Assembly: GCA_001586195.1 (NCBI GenBank) | Contig: CP014609.1 | Span: 3,488,501 to 3,552,500 of the forward strand | Source of the DNA: Solibacillus silvestris | GTDB lineage: Bacteria; Bacillota; Bacilli; Bacillales_A; Planococcaceae | Reading direction: 5' to 3' | DNA: 64,000 nucleotides | Part shown: one piece after another, positions 8,013 to 16,884 of the stretch | How the letters are laid out: every line of letters starts with the position of its first letter | Numbering within the stretch: the first letter of the stretch is position 1 | Translations under genes and position numbers: made by a program | Notes under the pieces: generated by a model | The model's input: the letters and a program-made list of their open reading frames with translations, nothing else | Database searches by the model: none | What the model was told of the DNA's origin: nothing

Positions 8013-9716
8013 TTACACGAGTATCCCTTTTTCACTTAAACGTTTTGAAAAATCATCAATTGTTAAAGGACGACTATAATAGTAACCCTGTACAAATTCA
8101 CAATCAAATTCCCGTAAAAGGTGTAAATCTGCATGTTCCTCAACACCTTCCGCCACTACTTTTAAATTAAGTGCCCGTGCCAAAGAAATCATCGCGGAAA
8201 CCATGGCAATGTCTGCGTTGTTCTTATACATTTCGTGAATGAACGTACGGTCGATTTTTAATAAATCTACCGGAAATTTCTTTAAATAGCTTAATGAGGA
8301 ATAGCCAGTCCCAAAATCATCAATAGCTAACGTAATATCCATTTCACTTAATTGCTTGATCGTATGGAGCAAATCTGAATTTTGATCTAAGAAACTCATT
8401 TCTGTTATCTCGATTTCCAGTGCGCTTGGAGAAATTTCATGCTGCTGTAAAATTCGATTTAAGCGCACAATAAAGTTTTCTGCTTTCAAATGGTTCGGTG
8501 AAATATTAACAGCCACACGGAGGTTTAAATTATATCGTTCATTCCATTCTGTTACTTGGCGACCTGCTTTAGCAATAACCCACTCACTAATATCACTGAT
8601 CAAACCAAACTCTTCCGCAAATGGTATGAACTGATCCGGTGGTACGAAACCAAGCTCATCATCAAACCAGCGAATCAGGGCTTCCATGCCTTCAATTTTA
8701 TTTGTTTGCAAATTCACTTTCGGTTGATAATACAGTTCAAATGCCTCTTTTTTAATGGCATCATGTAACTTTGTTTCCAATGTTAGTAGTTGATTATACG
8801 AAAAACGCTGTTGCTTTTTATAAATGACAAAACCTTTGTTATTGCTTTTTTTCGCCTCATACATCGCAATATCAGCATATTTTAAAATGTCTTGTGCCGA
8901 ATAGCCATGTTCCGGGTAATTTACCGCCCCGATACTGATCGAAGCATAAAAAGTATGGTTATTTAAATTAAATTGGCTTTTAAATAGTGCTTGTATATCC
9001 TCTGCAGCACTTTCCAGTAGATCTGAATTTCTTAAAATACAGATGAATTCATCTCCGCTCAAACGATAAAAAGTTATAAACGGACTAGTCAATGTTTTTG
9101 TTCGCTCCGCAATTTCTGCTAAAAACATATCCCCGACATGGTGCCCTAAACCATCATTTATATTTTTAAACCGATTGACATCAAATAACATGAGTGAAAA
9201 TGGCTGTTGTTCAACTTCGATTAGCGTTTTTAAATCATTAAGCAACATCCGGCGATTTGGCAGTCCTGTCAGATCATCATGGTGTGCAATATGTATCATT
9301 TCCCCAATCTTCTTTTGTGCGGTAATATCTGTACGAATCGAAATATACTGATAGGGCTTTCCTTTCGCATTCAAAAACGGTACAATCGTCGTCTGTACCC
9401 AATAGATTGAACCATCCTTTGCGCGGTTACACACTTCTCCGTTCCATGTCTTGCCTGAACCTATCGTACGCCACATTTCCTTAAAAAAAGTTTTGGGATG
9501 ATAGCCTGAATTTAAAAGACGGTGATCTTTACCAATGAGTTCACAACGTTCGTATTTGGAAATTTTACAAAATCGGTCATTTACAATTGTGATAATGCCT
9601 TTTTGATCTGTAACTGCCAAAATGGACGATTCGTCTAATGCAACTTTAATATTTTGTAATTCTTCTACAGTCAATTGCATTGAACCTAGTACATTTGTAT
9701 CTTCTATTTTTACCAT
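8013..9716 (-). CDS. PAS-GGDEF-EAL cyclic-di-GMP protein
   Basis: A 567-aa cytoplasmic protein. A PAS sensor with PAC tail covers about residues 20-135 ([33 protein letters not shown]). The GGDEF domain (about 140-300) reads SGDEF at 220-224 instead of GGDEF, a change tolerated in many active cyclases but not certain here. The EAL domain (about 315-560) keeps EAL at 345-347, [20 protein letters not shown] and AEGVE, so phosphodiesterase activity is expected. There is no membrane segment, so the signal is probably cytosolic (redox, oxygen or a small ligand). It may synthesise, degrade or do both with c-di-GMP. It stands alone. Confidence 0.92.
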   Translation of the reverse strand: MVKIEDTNVLGSMQLTVEELQNIKVALDESSILAVTDQKGIITIVNDRFCKISKYERCELIGKDHRLLNSGYHPKTFFKEMWRTIGSGKTWNGEVCNRAKDGSIYWVQTTIVPFLNAKGKPYQYISIRTDITAQKKIGEMIHIAHHDDLTGLPNRRMLLNDLKTLIEVEQQPFSLMLFDVNRFKNINDGLGHHVGDMFLAEIAERTKTLTSPFITFYRLSGDEFICILRNSDLLESAAEDIQALFKSQFNLNNHTFYASISIGAVNYPEHGYSAQDILKYADIAMYEAKKSNNKGFVIYKKQQRFSYNQLLTLETKLHDAIKKEAFELYYQPKVNLQTNKIEGMEALIRWFDDELGFVPPDQFIPFAEEFGLISDISEWVIAKAGRQVTEWNERYNLNLRVAVNISPNHLKAENFIVRLNRILQQHEISPSALEIEITEMSFLDQNSDLLHTIKQLSEMDITLAIDDFGTGYSSLSYLKKFPVDLLKIDRTFIHEMYKNNADIAMVSAMISLARALNLKVVAEGVEEHADLHLLREFDCEFVQGYYYSRPLTIDDFSKRLSEKGILV

Positions 9717-10016
9717 CTACCCACCAACTTCTATTTAGTGATTCTTTTCTAGTGCGTTTTCGGAAAATTTGCATTCTTTAATTCATAATTATAGTTCTTA
9801 TTTAATGATTTTGGTAGTTCTTTTAGATTATATCGCCTTTTTTTCATAATTTTTTATTTTTTCCATTTCATTTTATAAATAAAAATATTAGTTTTCTTTT
9901 TTCCAACTGTAAATTTCTAGAAATATTTAATAGAGATTCTCTATTAAATGTTCAAAAACCTCTTCTTTCGGTGGAATATTCTGATAAAATGATAGTAATT
10001 TCCAGTGAAAGGATTG
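9717..10016. other. AT-rich intergenic region
   Basis: About 300 bases of very AT-rich DNA upstream of the PAS-GGDEF-EAL gene on one side and the attenuated GNAT gene on the other. A short inverted repeat AATAGAGA...TCTCTATT is visible near 9929-9944. I see no further gene. Confidence 0.5.
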
Positions 10017-10055
10017 ATGAAAATGAAAATATTTATGAAGGTGATTGAAAAGTAA
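10017..10055 (+). CDS. putative 12-codon leader peptide
   Basis: The short frame MKMKIFMKVIEK follows GAAAGGA. A start at the second Met (10023) gives better ribosome-site spacing. Its last codons (GTG ATT GAA AAG TAA) lie inside the 5' arm of a perfect 11-bp hairpin, so a ribosome stalled there would open that hairpin. The architecture matches the leader peptides of inducible erm and cat genes. Translation of the leader is inferred. Confidence 0.6.
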   Translation: MKMKIFMKVIEK

Positions 10056-10105
10056 TCTTTCGACTCTTTTCAATCAGATGAACATCAAATTATTTTGAAA
10101 AGAGG
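10042..10105 (+). promoter_or_regulatory. translational attenuator with mutually exclusive hairpins
   Basis: Segment 1 TGATTGAAAAG (10042-10052) is a perfect 11-bp complement of segment 2 CTTTTCAATCA (10066-10076). Segment 2, read as CTCTTTTCAA (10064-10073), is also a perfect 10-bp complement of segment 3 TTGAAAAGAG (10095-10104), which includes the AGAGG ribosome site of the GNAT gene at 10112. The 1:2 and 2:3 pairings exclude each other. When 1:2 forms, segment 3 is free; if a ribosome occupies segment 1, 2:3 forms and masks the site. The direction of control therefore depends on leader translation, and a stall position must be found by experiment. Confidence 0.65.
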
Positions 10106-10111
10106 AAAACA

Positions 10112-10654
10112 ATGTACACAGATCAGGAATTAACTATCCGACCAATAACAGAACAAGATATGGAACGCTTATGGGAACTGATATATAAAGATGAACAGCC
10201 CGAGTGGAAAAAGTGGGATGCGCCGTACTATCCGCATAGAGCGATTCCTTATGAACAATTTATCCAGACAAATCAGGATTGGATCGGGGATGAAAGCTTT
10301 TGGGTCATTGAAGTATCGGGAGTCGTTCGCGGAATTATCTCCTACTACTGGGAACACGAACCTTCAAAGTGGCTGGAGATGGGCATTATCCTGCATGAAG
10401 GGCATTTATGGGGAAAAGGCATCGGAACTCGAGCATTAAAATTATGGATTGCCCATTTATTTCATACAATGCCATTAGTGCGTGTTGGTTTTTCGACATG
10501 GTCAGGCAACGAACGCATGATTCGTGTTGGCGAAAAGCTCGGAATGCAGCTAGAAGCAAGAATTCGTAAAGTCCGCTATTACGAAGGGCATTATTATGAC
10601 TCGATTCGCATGGGGTTACTTAGAGAAGAATGGGAAGCTTTGAATAACGACTAA
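10112..10654 (+). CDS. GNAT N-acetyltransferase
   Basis: A 180-aa GNAT protein of the RimJ/SpeG-like Acetyltransf_3 type: TIRPITEQDMERLWELIY at the N-terminus, LEMGIILHEGHLWGKGIGTRALKLW with the acetyl-CoA binding loop (GKGIG), and the C-terminal NERMIRVGEKLGMQLEARIRKVRYYEGHYYDSIRMGLLREEW. It transfers acetyl from acetyl-CoA to an amine; the acceptor is unknown. The leader peptide and paired hairpins in front of it resemble those of antibiotic-inducible resistance genes. An antibiotic or polyamine acceptor is therefore possible, but this is inference. It lies 19 bp before an M20 amidohydrolase gene and may share its mRNA. Confidence 0.88.
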   Translation: MYTDQELTIRPITEQDMERLWELIYKDEQPEWKKWDAPYYPHRAIPYEQFIQTNQDWIGDESFWVIEVSGVVRGIISYYWEHEPSKWLEMGIILHEGHLWGKGIGTRALKLWIAHLFHTMPLVRVGFSTWSGNERMIRVGEKLGMQLEARIRKVRYYEGHYYDSIRMGLLREEWEALNND

Positions 10655-10673
10655 TTTTTCAGGGGTGGAGAAG

Positions 10674-11846
10674 ATGAGCGTAAAAGAGAAACTGCAAGCA
10701 AACTATGAGAACATGGTTGAAATTCGAAGACATCTGCATATGTATCCGGAGCTTTCATTCAAAGAAGTTAATACACCAAAACTAATTGCTGAAAAGCTTC
10801 GTTCTTTTGGTATTGAGGTAAAAGAAAATGTTGGCGGAAATGGCGTCGTTGGCCGCTTAGAAGGCGCTTACGACGGACCGACAATTGCGTTCCGCGCCGA
10901 TTTTGATGCACTTCCGATTCAAGATGAAAAAGAAGTACCTTACAAATCGAAAGTCGATGGAGTAAGCCATGCTTGTGGTCATGATATCCATACAGCCGCA
11001 CTGCTCGGTTTAGCAAAATCACTTGCTGACAACCATGATGCGCTTCACGGCAATATTGTATTCATCCATCAATTTGCGGAAGAAGTCGTACCAGGCGGTG
11101 CAAAAGCTATGGTAGAAGCAGGTTGCCTGGAAGGCGTCGACTATGTGTACGGTTCACATGTATCTTCATGGAGCGAATTAGGTACTGTACTGTTTTGTGA
11201 AGGCTACGCAATGGCGGCTGCGGACTTCTTTGAGCTTACTATTCAAGGTAAAGGCGGACATGGCGCATCACCTCATGAAACAATAGACCCGATTGTTGCA
11301 GCGGCACAGTTTGTATTTGGAGTGCAGCCGATCGTCAGCCGAAATACAGATCCAATTGAATCTGCTGTTATTACAATCGGAAAAATTGAAAGTGGCACAG
11401 TCGGCAATGTCATTCCCGATAAGGCCCATTTAACGGGGACTGTTCGTACATTCAATCCAGCAATCCGCGATATGGTGGAGCAAAAGTTAAACAACTTATG
11501 CAAAGCGATTGAAATTCAGTACGGGGCCAAACTGGAATTTAACTATACACGTGGTTATGACGCTGTATATAATCACCCGGCCGAAACAGCTATGCTTCGA
11601 GAAGCTGTTTCAATCAACCTGCCAGATTTGCAAGTACTAAATGCCCCACCTCGCATGGGAGCAGAAGACTTCACCTATTATTTACAGGAAAAGCCGGGGA
11701 CGTTTTTCTTCACAGGTGGCGGCAATAAGGAAATTGAAGCTGTCTATCCACATCACCATCCAAAATTCGATGTGGATGAACAGTCCATGCTGAATATTGC
11801 CAATGTGTTTGTGGAGGCATTGAAGCTTCATGGGGTTGTAAAATAA
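10674..11846 (+). CDS. M20D metallo-amidohydrolase (N-acyl amino acid hydrolase type)
   Basis: About 390 aa, with M20D family marks: IRRHLHMYPELSF near the N-terminus, FRADFDALPI, SHACGHDIHTA (metal-binding Cys and His), EEVVPGGA, KGGHGASPH in the dimerisation domain, and the C-terminal HHHPKFDVDE. The family removes acyl groups from amino acids or small conjugates using two metal ions. The ATG at 10674 is chosen over an upstream GTG at 10665 because GGGGTGGAG lies just before it. It is one of three paralogues in the window. Here it follows a GNAT gene, so acylation and deacylation may be linked (inference). Confidence 0.9.
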   Translation: MSVKEKLQANYENMVEIRRHLHMYPELSFKEVNTPKLIAEKLRSFGIEVKENVGGNGVVGRLEGAYDGPTIAFRADFDALPIQDEKEVPYKSKVDGVSHACGHDIHTAALLGLAKSLADNHDALHGNIVFIHQFAEEVVPGGAKAMVEAGCLEGVDYVYGSHVSSWSELGTVLFCEGYAMAAADFFELTIQGKGGHGASPHETIDPIVAAAQFVFGVQPIVSRNTDPIESAVITIGKIESGTVGNVIPDKAHLTGTVRTFNPAIRDMVEQKLNNLCKAIEIQYGAKLEFNYTRGYDAVYNHPAETAMLREAVSINLPDLQVLNAPPRMGAEDFTYYLQEKPGTFFFTGGGNKEIEAVYPHHHPKFDVDEQSMLNIANVFVEALKLHGVVK

Positions 11847-11893
11847 AATTAATTTTAATTTTAGCTATCATGTTCTAAAAGGAGGTTATAGAG

Positions 11894-12454
11894 ATGAAAA
11901 AAGAAAAAAATGAGCTGCTGGAATGGATCAAAGTTATCGCCATAACCGCCTTGTTTGTTGTAGCAATCCGGACGTTTATTTTCACTCCGATCGATGTGAA
12001 AGGTGCTTCCATGATGCCGACATATGAAGACGGAGACCGGATTATCGTCAATAAAATCGGAAAGACGCTTCATGATTTTGAGCGATTTGATGTCATTGTA
12101 TTCGATGGTTTAGAAAGTGAGTATTTTATTAAACGAATTATCGGCCTTCCAGGTGATCAAATCGAATATAAAGACGATGTACTTTATATAAATGGTCAGA
12201 AAGTCGATGAGCCCTATTTGGATGAATATAAATCTTCTCTTAACGATCCAGGTGATTTGACTCCTGACTTCACGCTGGAAAATCTGGCAGGTGTATCAGA
12301 AATTCCGAATGACTATTATTTTGTAATGGGCGACAATCGCCGCAAAAGTAGTGACAGCCGAGATCCACGCATTGGTCTTGTCTCAAAGGAACATATTCTT
12401 GGCTCTACATCTATCCGATTTTACCCGCTCGACTCATTAGGTTTGGTGAAATAA
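11894..12454 (+). CDS. lepB: type I signal peptidase (SipS-like)
   Basis: A 186-aa enzyme with one N-terminal membrane anchor (WIKVIAITALFVVAIRTFIF) and the catalytic domain outside. The nucleophile Ser39 lies in GASMMPT and the general base Lys80 in YFIKRIIGLPGD. The box VMGDNRRKSSDSRDPR is intact. It cleaves signal peptides of secreted pre-proteins, and several candidates (SLH proteins) are nearby. The length is that of Bacillus Sip enzymes. GGAGG precedes the start. Genomes of this group usually carry several paralogues, so this need not be the only one. Confidence 0.95.
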   Translation: MKKEKNELLEWIKVIAITALFVVAIRTFIFTPIDVKGASMMPTYEDGDRIIVNKIGKTLHDFERFDVIVFDGLESEYFIKRIIGLPGDQIEYKDDVLYINGQKVDEPYLDEYKSSLNDPGDLTPDFTLENLAGVSEIPNDYYFVMGDNRRKSSDSRDPRIGLVSKEHILGSTSIRFYPLDSLGLVK

Positions 12455-12470
12455 TCCGAAAAACACACTT

Positions 12471-12500
12471 GCCGTGATTGCTTTCATTAGCAATTGCGGC
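12471..12500 (+). terminator. Rho-independent terminator after signal peptidase gene
   Basis: GCCGTGATTGCT pairs with AGCAATTGCGGC around TTCATT, followed by TTTTTTG. Confidence 0.85.
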
Positions 12501-12608
12501 TTTTTTGTATTTAATTAAGCATAAAATAAATTACATAATGACATATATAAATTGCATTTAGAATTATATATTGTATAATAAGCTTAACAATAAATTTGGG
12601 GAGGGAAT

Positions 12609-13139
12609 ATGATGGGATTTTGGAACAAAAAAGTGGTCGATGAGCGCGTGTACAACATGCAAAATAAAATTTACCGGGAAATATATTTACTCACGATGAT
12701 GATTGTTCTCGTGTCGATTGGGGTTAAATTTTATCGCTTCGGAGTAAGTATGGAGTCAGTTACTACAGAGATAGTCATTTTAATAGGTGTCAGTTTATAC
12801 TACGGCTTCCGTTCCTCACAACTTGGAGTATTTTCGGATGAAGTTGAACTTCATGATGCCAACAGCAAATTTTCATACAGCACAAAACAGCTAATCATCG
12901 GTATTGGCATGGGGCTGGTTATCGCACTTTTCATGGGGATTAATAGTGCGTACCAGTATGCAGACAGTTCATCTCAGGCTATTGAATATTTCTTTTTAGT
13001 ATTTTTCGTTTCAATCATTATTTACGTTCCATTTTATTTACTGCTTTTATTTGCTGCCTATAAAAGTGCCTTGAAAAAAAGCCAAAAGGTAAACAGCAAA
13101 ATGCTTGAAGAAGATGATGATGTGGGGCGATACCAATGA
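12609..13139 (+). CDS. DUF6773-like membrane protein
   Basis: A 176-aa protein beginning with a charged KKVVDERVYNMQNKIYREIY segment and four hydrophobic helices (about residues 29-45, 57-72, 97-115, 125-150). The N-terminal pattern matches small membrane proteins (DUF6773) typically encoded just before a short XRE regulator, as here. Its stop overlaps the next start (ATGA). GGGGAGGGAAT precedes the start; a second in-frame ATG follows immediately. Function is unknown. Confidence 0.72.
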   Translation: MMGFWNKKVVDERVYNMQNKIYREIYLLTMMIVLVSIGVKFYRFGVSMESVTTEIVILIGVSLYYGFRSSQLGVFSDEVELHDANSKFSYSTKQLIIGIGMGLVIALFMGINSAYQYADSSSQAIEYFFLVFFVSIIIYVPFYLLLLFAAYKSALKKSQKVNSKMLEEDDDVGRYQ

Positions 13140-13339
13140 AAAATATCCGCTTAAAGATGGCCCGGATTGAACATGATCTATCACAGGATGAGCTCGCAAA
13201 AAAGGTTGGGGTCACACGCCAAACAATCGGACTCATTGAGCTTGGCAAATACAATCCGACATTAAGTGTATGTATCGCAATATGTAGAACATTGAATAGA
13301 ACTTTGGATGAACTATTTTGGGATGAACAATCCGAATAA
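13136..13339 (+). CDS. XRE-family regulator (YozG/YgzD type)
   Basis: A 67-aa stand-alone helix-turn-helix: NIRLKMARIEHDLSQDELAKKVGVTRQTIGLIELGKYNPTLSVCIAICRTLNRTLDELFW. The size and ending are typical of the minimal Cro/CI-like regulators paired with a small membrane protein. It overlaps the membrane protein gene by 4 bp. It probably autoregulates this two-gene operon. Confidence 0.9.
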   Translation: MKNIRLKMARIEHDLSQDELAKKVGVTRQTIGLIELGKYNPTLSVCIAICRTLNRTLDELFWDEQSE

Positions 13340-13353
13340 AAGCAATCATTATA

Positions 13354-13393
13354 AAAAGGAGCATAAAAGTTTTTTCACTTTTACGCTCCTTTT
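13354..13393. terminator. bidirectional terminator
   Basis: AAAAGGAGC...GCTCCTTTT with TAAAAGT/ACTTTTA inside forms a long stem between convergent genes, with T-runs on both strands. Confidence 0.85.
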
Positions 13394-13399
13394 AATTTC

Positions 13400-14458
13400 C
13401 TATAATTCTAGCTTATACAATTGATCATCCTTTTCTTCTGGTGTACCTCGCCCGTCCGTATTATTCGTAATCCAGTACAATATATTCTCTTCAATCCATA
13501 CATCGCGGATTCTGCCTACATTATTGACGATTTCTTTTACTTCTTTTGACTTTAAATCGAATTCGAGCAATGCTGTCCCCCGGAGTGCCGCAACATATAG
13601 TTTGTTGTCATAGAATGCTATACCTGAAGGGGCCCATGTACTTTCACTCCCCGAGGTGAACAAAGGGGATATGAATCCTTCTTGCTCTTCCTCTCCTTCA
13701 ATTATAGGCCAGCCGTAATTTTGTCCAGCTTCAATTTTATTAATTTCATCATGTGCGCTTTGCCCATGCTCACTTGCATACATTGTTCCATCAGTTGACC
13801 AGGTGATGCCTTGCGGGTTTCGGTGTCCGTAGCTGTGCACGTATAAATGCGGAAAAGGATTATCGTCTGGAATGCTTCCGTCCAAATTCATGCGCAATAT
13901 TTTCCCGCTAAGTGTAGTCAGGTCCTGTGCAGTTTGTGGATTCGATGCATCACCTGCTGTCACATAAAGCTTTTGATCCGGGCCGATCTTTACGCGTCCG
14001 CCGTGATGATATTTACCACTAGGTATTTGATCAAGAAGTAACCGCTTCTCCCGCCAGCTATCATTCTCCTGTTGAAGCACTACAATTCGATTATACTGCT
14101 CACTCGCTGTTTCATACGTATAATAAGCGTAGGCTTCATTTGACTGTACAAAATCCGGCGCCAGTACAAAGCCAAGCAGCCCTGCCTCAGATGCAGTGGA
14201 AAGTGTTTTTTCAAGTTTTACAGCCTGCCTTGTCATTTCCCCTTGCTCTACTTTTACAATATGCCCTGTTCGCTCCGTTATATAAAAAGTGTCTCCAAGT
14301 TTATTAATAGCCCATGGTGCTTCAAGATTGGTAGCGATTGTTTTGTATTGTTCTATACTTTGAGAGTTATTTGCGACGGTAGAGGGTTGTATTTCATTTG
14401 TGGAACATCCTGTTAAACATAACAACGTAATCCCTACTCCAACAAATGATTTCTTCAA
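13400..14458 (-). CDS. lipoprotein PQQ-dependent sugar dehydrogenase-like (aldose sugar dehydrogenase)
   Basis: A 352-aa lipoprotein: signal peptide MKKSFVGVGITLLCLTGC with lipobox LTGC. The rest is a GSDH/YliI-type six-bladed beta-propeller (LEAPWAINKLGDTFYITERTG; LLGFVLAPDF; YHHGGRVKIGPDQKLYVTAGDASNP; SYGHRNPQGITWSTDGTMYASEHG; AGQNYGWPIIEG). The HRNPQG and EHG motifs match the active-site region of the soluble glucose/sorbosone dehydrogenase fold. Many Bacillus homologues are annotated as PQQ-dependent, but cofactor use in these organisms is uncertain. It stands alone. Confidence 0.88.
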   Translation of the reverse strand: MKKSFVGVGITLLCLTGCSTNEIQPSTVANNSQSIEQYKTIATNLEAPWAINKLGDTFYITERTGHIVKVEQGEMTRQAVKLEKTLSTASEAGLLGFVLAPDFVQSNEAYAYYTYETASEQYNRIVVLQQENDSWREKRLLLDQIPSGKYHHGGRVKIGPDQKLYVTAGDASNPQTAQDLTTLSGKILRMNLDGSIPDDNPFPHLYVHSYGHRNPQGITWSTDGTMYASEHGQSAHDEINKIEAGQNYGWPIIEGEEEQEGFISPLFTSGSESTWAPSGIAFYDNKLYVAALRGTALLEFDLKSKEVKEIVNNVGRIRDVWIEENILYWITNNTDGRGTPEEKDDQLYKLEL

Positions 14459-14504
14459 AGAAAAACCTCCCTTTGCGATACATATTGTTTCGTCATTTCC
14501 TACA

Positions 14505-14942
14505 CTAAAAGTCTATAAAAAATGGGTGTTTCGTTGCATCCAAGCAATATTCTATTCTTTGTCGAAAGTTTCCGGCTGTCACCATTTCAAGGGCCTCTTC
14601 AATCGGAAAATACCCAACTTCCAAACTTTCTGGAGAAGTTGTCGTTGTCCCCCCGATTGGCTTCGCCAAGAACAGCGTATTGCAAATAGATTTCTCTACA
14701 TTTTGAAAGATACCGCAGAATTTGAGTATTTCCACATCAATTCCCGATTCTTCTTTTGTTTCCCTAATCGCAGCAGCTGTCAAAGACTCGCCTTCTTCTA
14801 CTTGGCCACCCGGCATCTCCCAACCTCTTTTAGGTCCTTTAATAAGCAGAATCTCATTTTTACTGTTCAGCACAATTGTTGCTGCAGACACAATATGTTT
14901 CGGGGTTGTATTTATTACTTGCTGAATTTGTTCCAATCTCAT
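14505..14942 (-). CDS. NUDIX hydrolase
   Basis: A 145-aa protein with a complete Nudix box (GGQVEEGESLTAAAIRETKEESGI) at about residues 45-68 that binds Mg2+ and hydrolyses a nucleoside-diphosphate-linked substrate. The family members closest by eye are MutT/ADP-ribose pyrophosphatase-like Bacillus proteins, but the substrate cannot be assigned. The N-terminal MRLEQIQQVINTTPKHIVSAATIVLN is a short helical lead-in. Monocistronic. Confidence 0.9.
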   Translation of the reverse strand: MRLEQIQQVINTTPKHIVSAATIVLNSKNEILLIKGPKRGWEMPGGQVEEGESLTAAAIRETKEESGIDVEILKFCGIFQNVEKSICNTLFLAKPIGGTTTTSPESLEVGYFPIEEALEMVTAGNFRQRIEYCLDATKHPFFIDF

Positions 14943-15042
14943 CAGTCCTTTTAAAAGTATCTATATCGCATATTTTAAAAGGTTCTATAGAGGAAATTTA
15001 AAACCCTGCCATTACGAGAATCTTTCTTTAATCCTGCATTTT

Positions 15043-15305
15043 CTAATTAACAAACAACGATACAAACGCAACGCCAAATATAATTACTGATACAACCCAA
15101 AAGAGAATTCCTGACTGTTTATTTTGAGTCCGGTCCGTCTGTATTCTCTAAATCCTATTATCCCAAACATCGCACTCATAAAGATAAACATAAGCGGCTG
15201 CAGGTGGAAGCGATCTGTAACCAAACTATAAATACAAATCAACGTTGCCATAAATGCAAAAGTTAGTTGAAAGGCAACAAGTATATCAACTTTCATATCC
15301 TTCAT
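15043..15305 (-). pseudogene. DUF3953-like small membrane protein, frameshifted
   Basis: The gene starts at ATG 15305 after GAGGTGGGAG and reads one helix (ILVAFQLTFAFMATLICIYSLV) and FGIIGFREYRRTGLK. It then ends prematurely at 15084. In the next frame the sequence continues GILFWVVSVIIFGVAFVSLFVN to a stop at 15043, the expected second helix of the DUF3953 family. One extra A in the A4 run at 15122-15125 (minus strand) would restore the reading as ...GLKNKQSGILFW. It is either a real single-base deletion or a homopolymer sequencing error. Confidence 0.7.
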
Positions 15306-15337
15306 TTGTAACTCCCACCTCAATTCATGATATGAAA

Positions 15338-15886
15338 CTAAATAAGTTTCCCCTTAAAATATTCTTCAGCTAAAATAGCTAAATAATCCATATCTTCATA
15401 AACATTCTCTTTTAAAAATTCCTGTCTGTGGCGGCCTTCCCATTCCATTCCGGACTTCTCCATCACTTTTCTTGAAGCGATATTTCTAACCATGCAGCGG
15501 CTGTAAATTCTATTTAACTGATGTTCCTGAAATCCGTAATCAATTATTTTTTTGCAAGCTTCTGTTGCATAGCCATTGCCCCACTCCGACACATCGATAA
15601 AATAGCCCACTTCTGCATTGCGGTGGTTTTTTGAAACCGTAACGAGCCCGCAATTCCCGATATAGCGGCCGCTCTCTTTTAAAAACACTGCAAATTCATA
15701 GGCCGTTCCTTGCTCAAAGCTTTTTTGCAAATAGGAAATCCACTGATCTACAACTTCACGTGGATACGGATGCGGAATCATGACCATTGTATCCGCAATC
15801 TCCCTATGCTTTACTACTTCAAAAATTGCATCTGCAACTTCAACTTCATATGGCTTTAATATGAGTCTGTCCGTTTCTAAAATCAT
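15338..15886 (-). CDS. GNAT N-acetyltransferase (RimJ/RimL type)
   Basis: A 182-aa protein: ETDRLILKPYEVEVADAIFEVV start, AEVGYFIDVSEWGNGYATEACKKIIDYGF acetyl-CoA site and NRIYSRCMVRNIASRKVMEKSGMEWEGRHRQEFLK. This is the ribosomal-protein/SpeG-like Acetyltransf_3 pattern. Acceptor unknown. The next gene upstream is a second, unrelated GNAT gene 17 bp away, so the two are probably co-transcribed. Confidence 0.9.
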   Translation of the reverse strand: MILETDRLILKPYEVEVADAIFEVVKHREIADTMVMIPHPYPREVVDQWISYLQKSFEQGTAYEFAVFLKESGRYIGNCGLVTVSKNHRNAEVGYFIDVSEWGNGYATEACKKIIDYGFQEHQLNRIYSRCMVRNIASRKVMEKSGMEWEGRHRQEFLKENVYEDMDYLAILAEEYFKGKLI

Positions 15887-15903
15887 TTCCTCATCCCCCT
15901 AAG

Positions 15904-16353
15904 TTATTGAATGAAATATTCCATGTAAATATCATTTTCCTTAAAACCGACTTTTTTGTATAACGGTTTTCCCATCGGCGAAGAAATTAAAAATATGTGT
16001 TGTACACTTCTTCCTTTTGCTTCTGCCAACAGTCGCTCAACCAATTGTTTGGCAAGCCCCCGACCTCTGCTTTCCGGCGTTGTGTACATATTTAAAATAT
16101 ACCCGCGAATGCCTGTAGGATTGAAATAACTAGGGGGAAAGGAAATAAACTGAATGCCCCCTGTAGCGATTACACTTTTCTCTTCCTCAATGATCCATTG
16201 AACAAATTGGTCAGCGTTCAATTGCTTCTCAAAAAAATTTCTTAATTGTTCATCGATATTGGGAGATACCGTTTGCCCTTCCTCCACTAATAATCGCTTA
16301 CGTAAATCTATTAATAATTCCATATCATCTGTAGTAGCCAATCGATATTCCAT
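15904..16353 (-). CDS. GNAT N-acetyltransferase
   Basis: A 149-aa Acetyltransf_1 domain protein: YRLATTDDMELLIDLRKRLLVEEGQ, then GYILNMYTTPESRGRGLAKQLVERLL with the acetyl-CoA loop RGRGLA, and KPLYKKVGFKENDIYMEY at the C-terminus. It is first in a two-gene unit with the RimL-type enzyme. The acceptor is unknown. Confidence 0.9.
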   Translation of the reverse strand: MEYRLATTDDMELLIDLRKRLLVEEGQTVSPNIDEQLRNFFEKQLNADQFVQWIIEEEKSVIATGGIQFISFPPSYFNPTGIRGYILNMYTTPESRGRGLAKQLVERLLAEAKGRSVQHIFLISSPMGKPLYKKVGFKENDIYMEYFIQ

Positions 16354-16388
16354 TCAAATCCACCTTCCTAATTTTATTGCAAGCTCTT

Positions 16389-16753
16389 CTATTTCCTATC
16401 TATAATGACGAGCTTTTTCGTCTTGAACTTTTCTGAAACAGCATAAATAAGTGTAATTATAAGCGCTGTAATACACGGATAACCTACCATCACAACAATG
16501 TTTGTATGTTCGACTAAACTGAATTCTCCCCACTCAAGCCATAGACGCCAGCCCATTCCGAGAGCACTGAATATTAACGAAATGAAAAAAACCAGTACCG
16601 TTTTGTGAATGAAGAGCCTAAATCAAATCCCTTTAAATTTGGAATCACATAAGTAAAGGATATTCCCGTAAAAAACAGAATCGTAATGAGATTGAAAATT
16701 ATAAAATGTTTTCTATTCTTTTCTATTTTTTTATAATCATCTGTACCGAACAT
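16389..16753 (-). pseudogene. small membrane protein gene with frameshift
   Basis: From ATG 16753 (after AGAGGTGAATTGA) one frame reads MFGTDDYKKIEKNRKHFI, a hydrophobic helix and GFDLGSSFTK, then stops. The next frame continues VLVFFISLIFSALGMGWRLW...VVMVGYPCITALIITLIYAVSEKFKTKK to a stop at 16389, giving two more helices. Adding one A to the A4 run at 16601-16604 (minus strand) joins both parts into a roughly 121-aa, three-helix protein. I do not recognise the family. The region explains most of the gap between 16354 and 16884. Confidence 0.65.
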
Positions 16754-16884
16754 TCAATTCACCTCTTTTACTTATTGTAACAATTAATGGAATATATAGG
16801 AGCAGCAAATCATTATTTGCACTCGGAAACTTTCCGAATTTTCTAACGTCTGTTTTTCATATATCTGAATGGAGGGGGATTAAT

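Noticed and set aside
14400..14954. 184-codon plus-strand frame opposite the NUDIX gene
   Set aside because: The minus strand carries a complete Nudix box and start signal; the plus frame has no recognisable domain and no ribosome site.
15084..16753. Programmed frameshifting in the two small membrane-protein genes
   Set aside because: No slippery heptamer with a following hairpin or pseudoknot is visible; simple loss of one A explains both cases.
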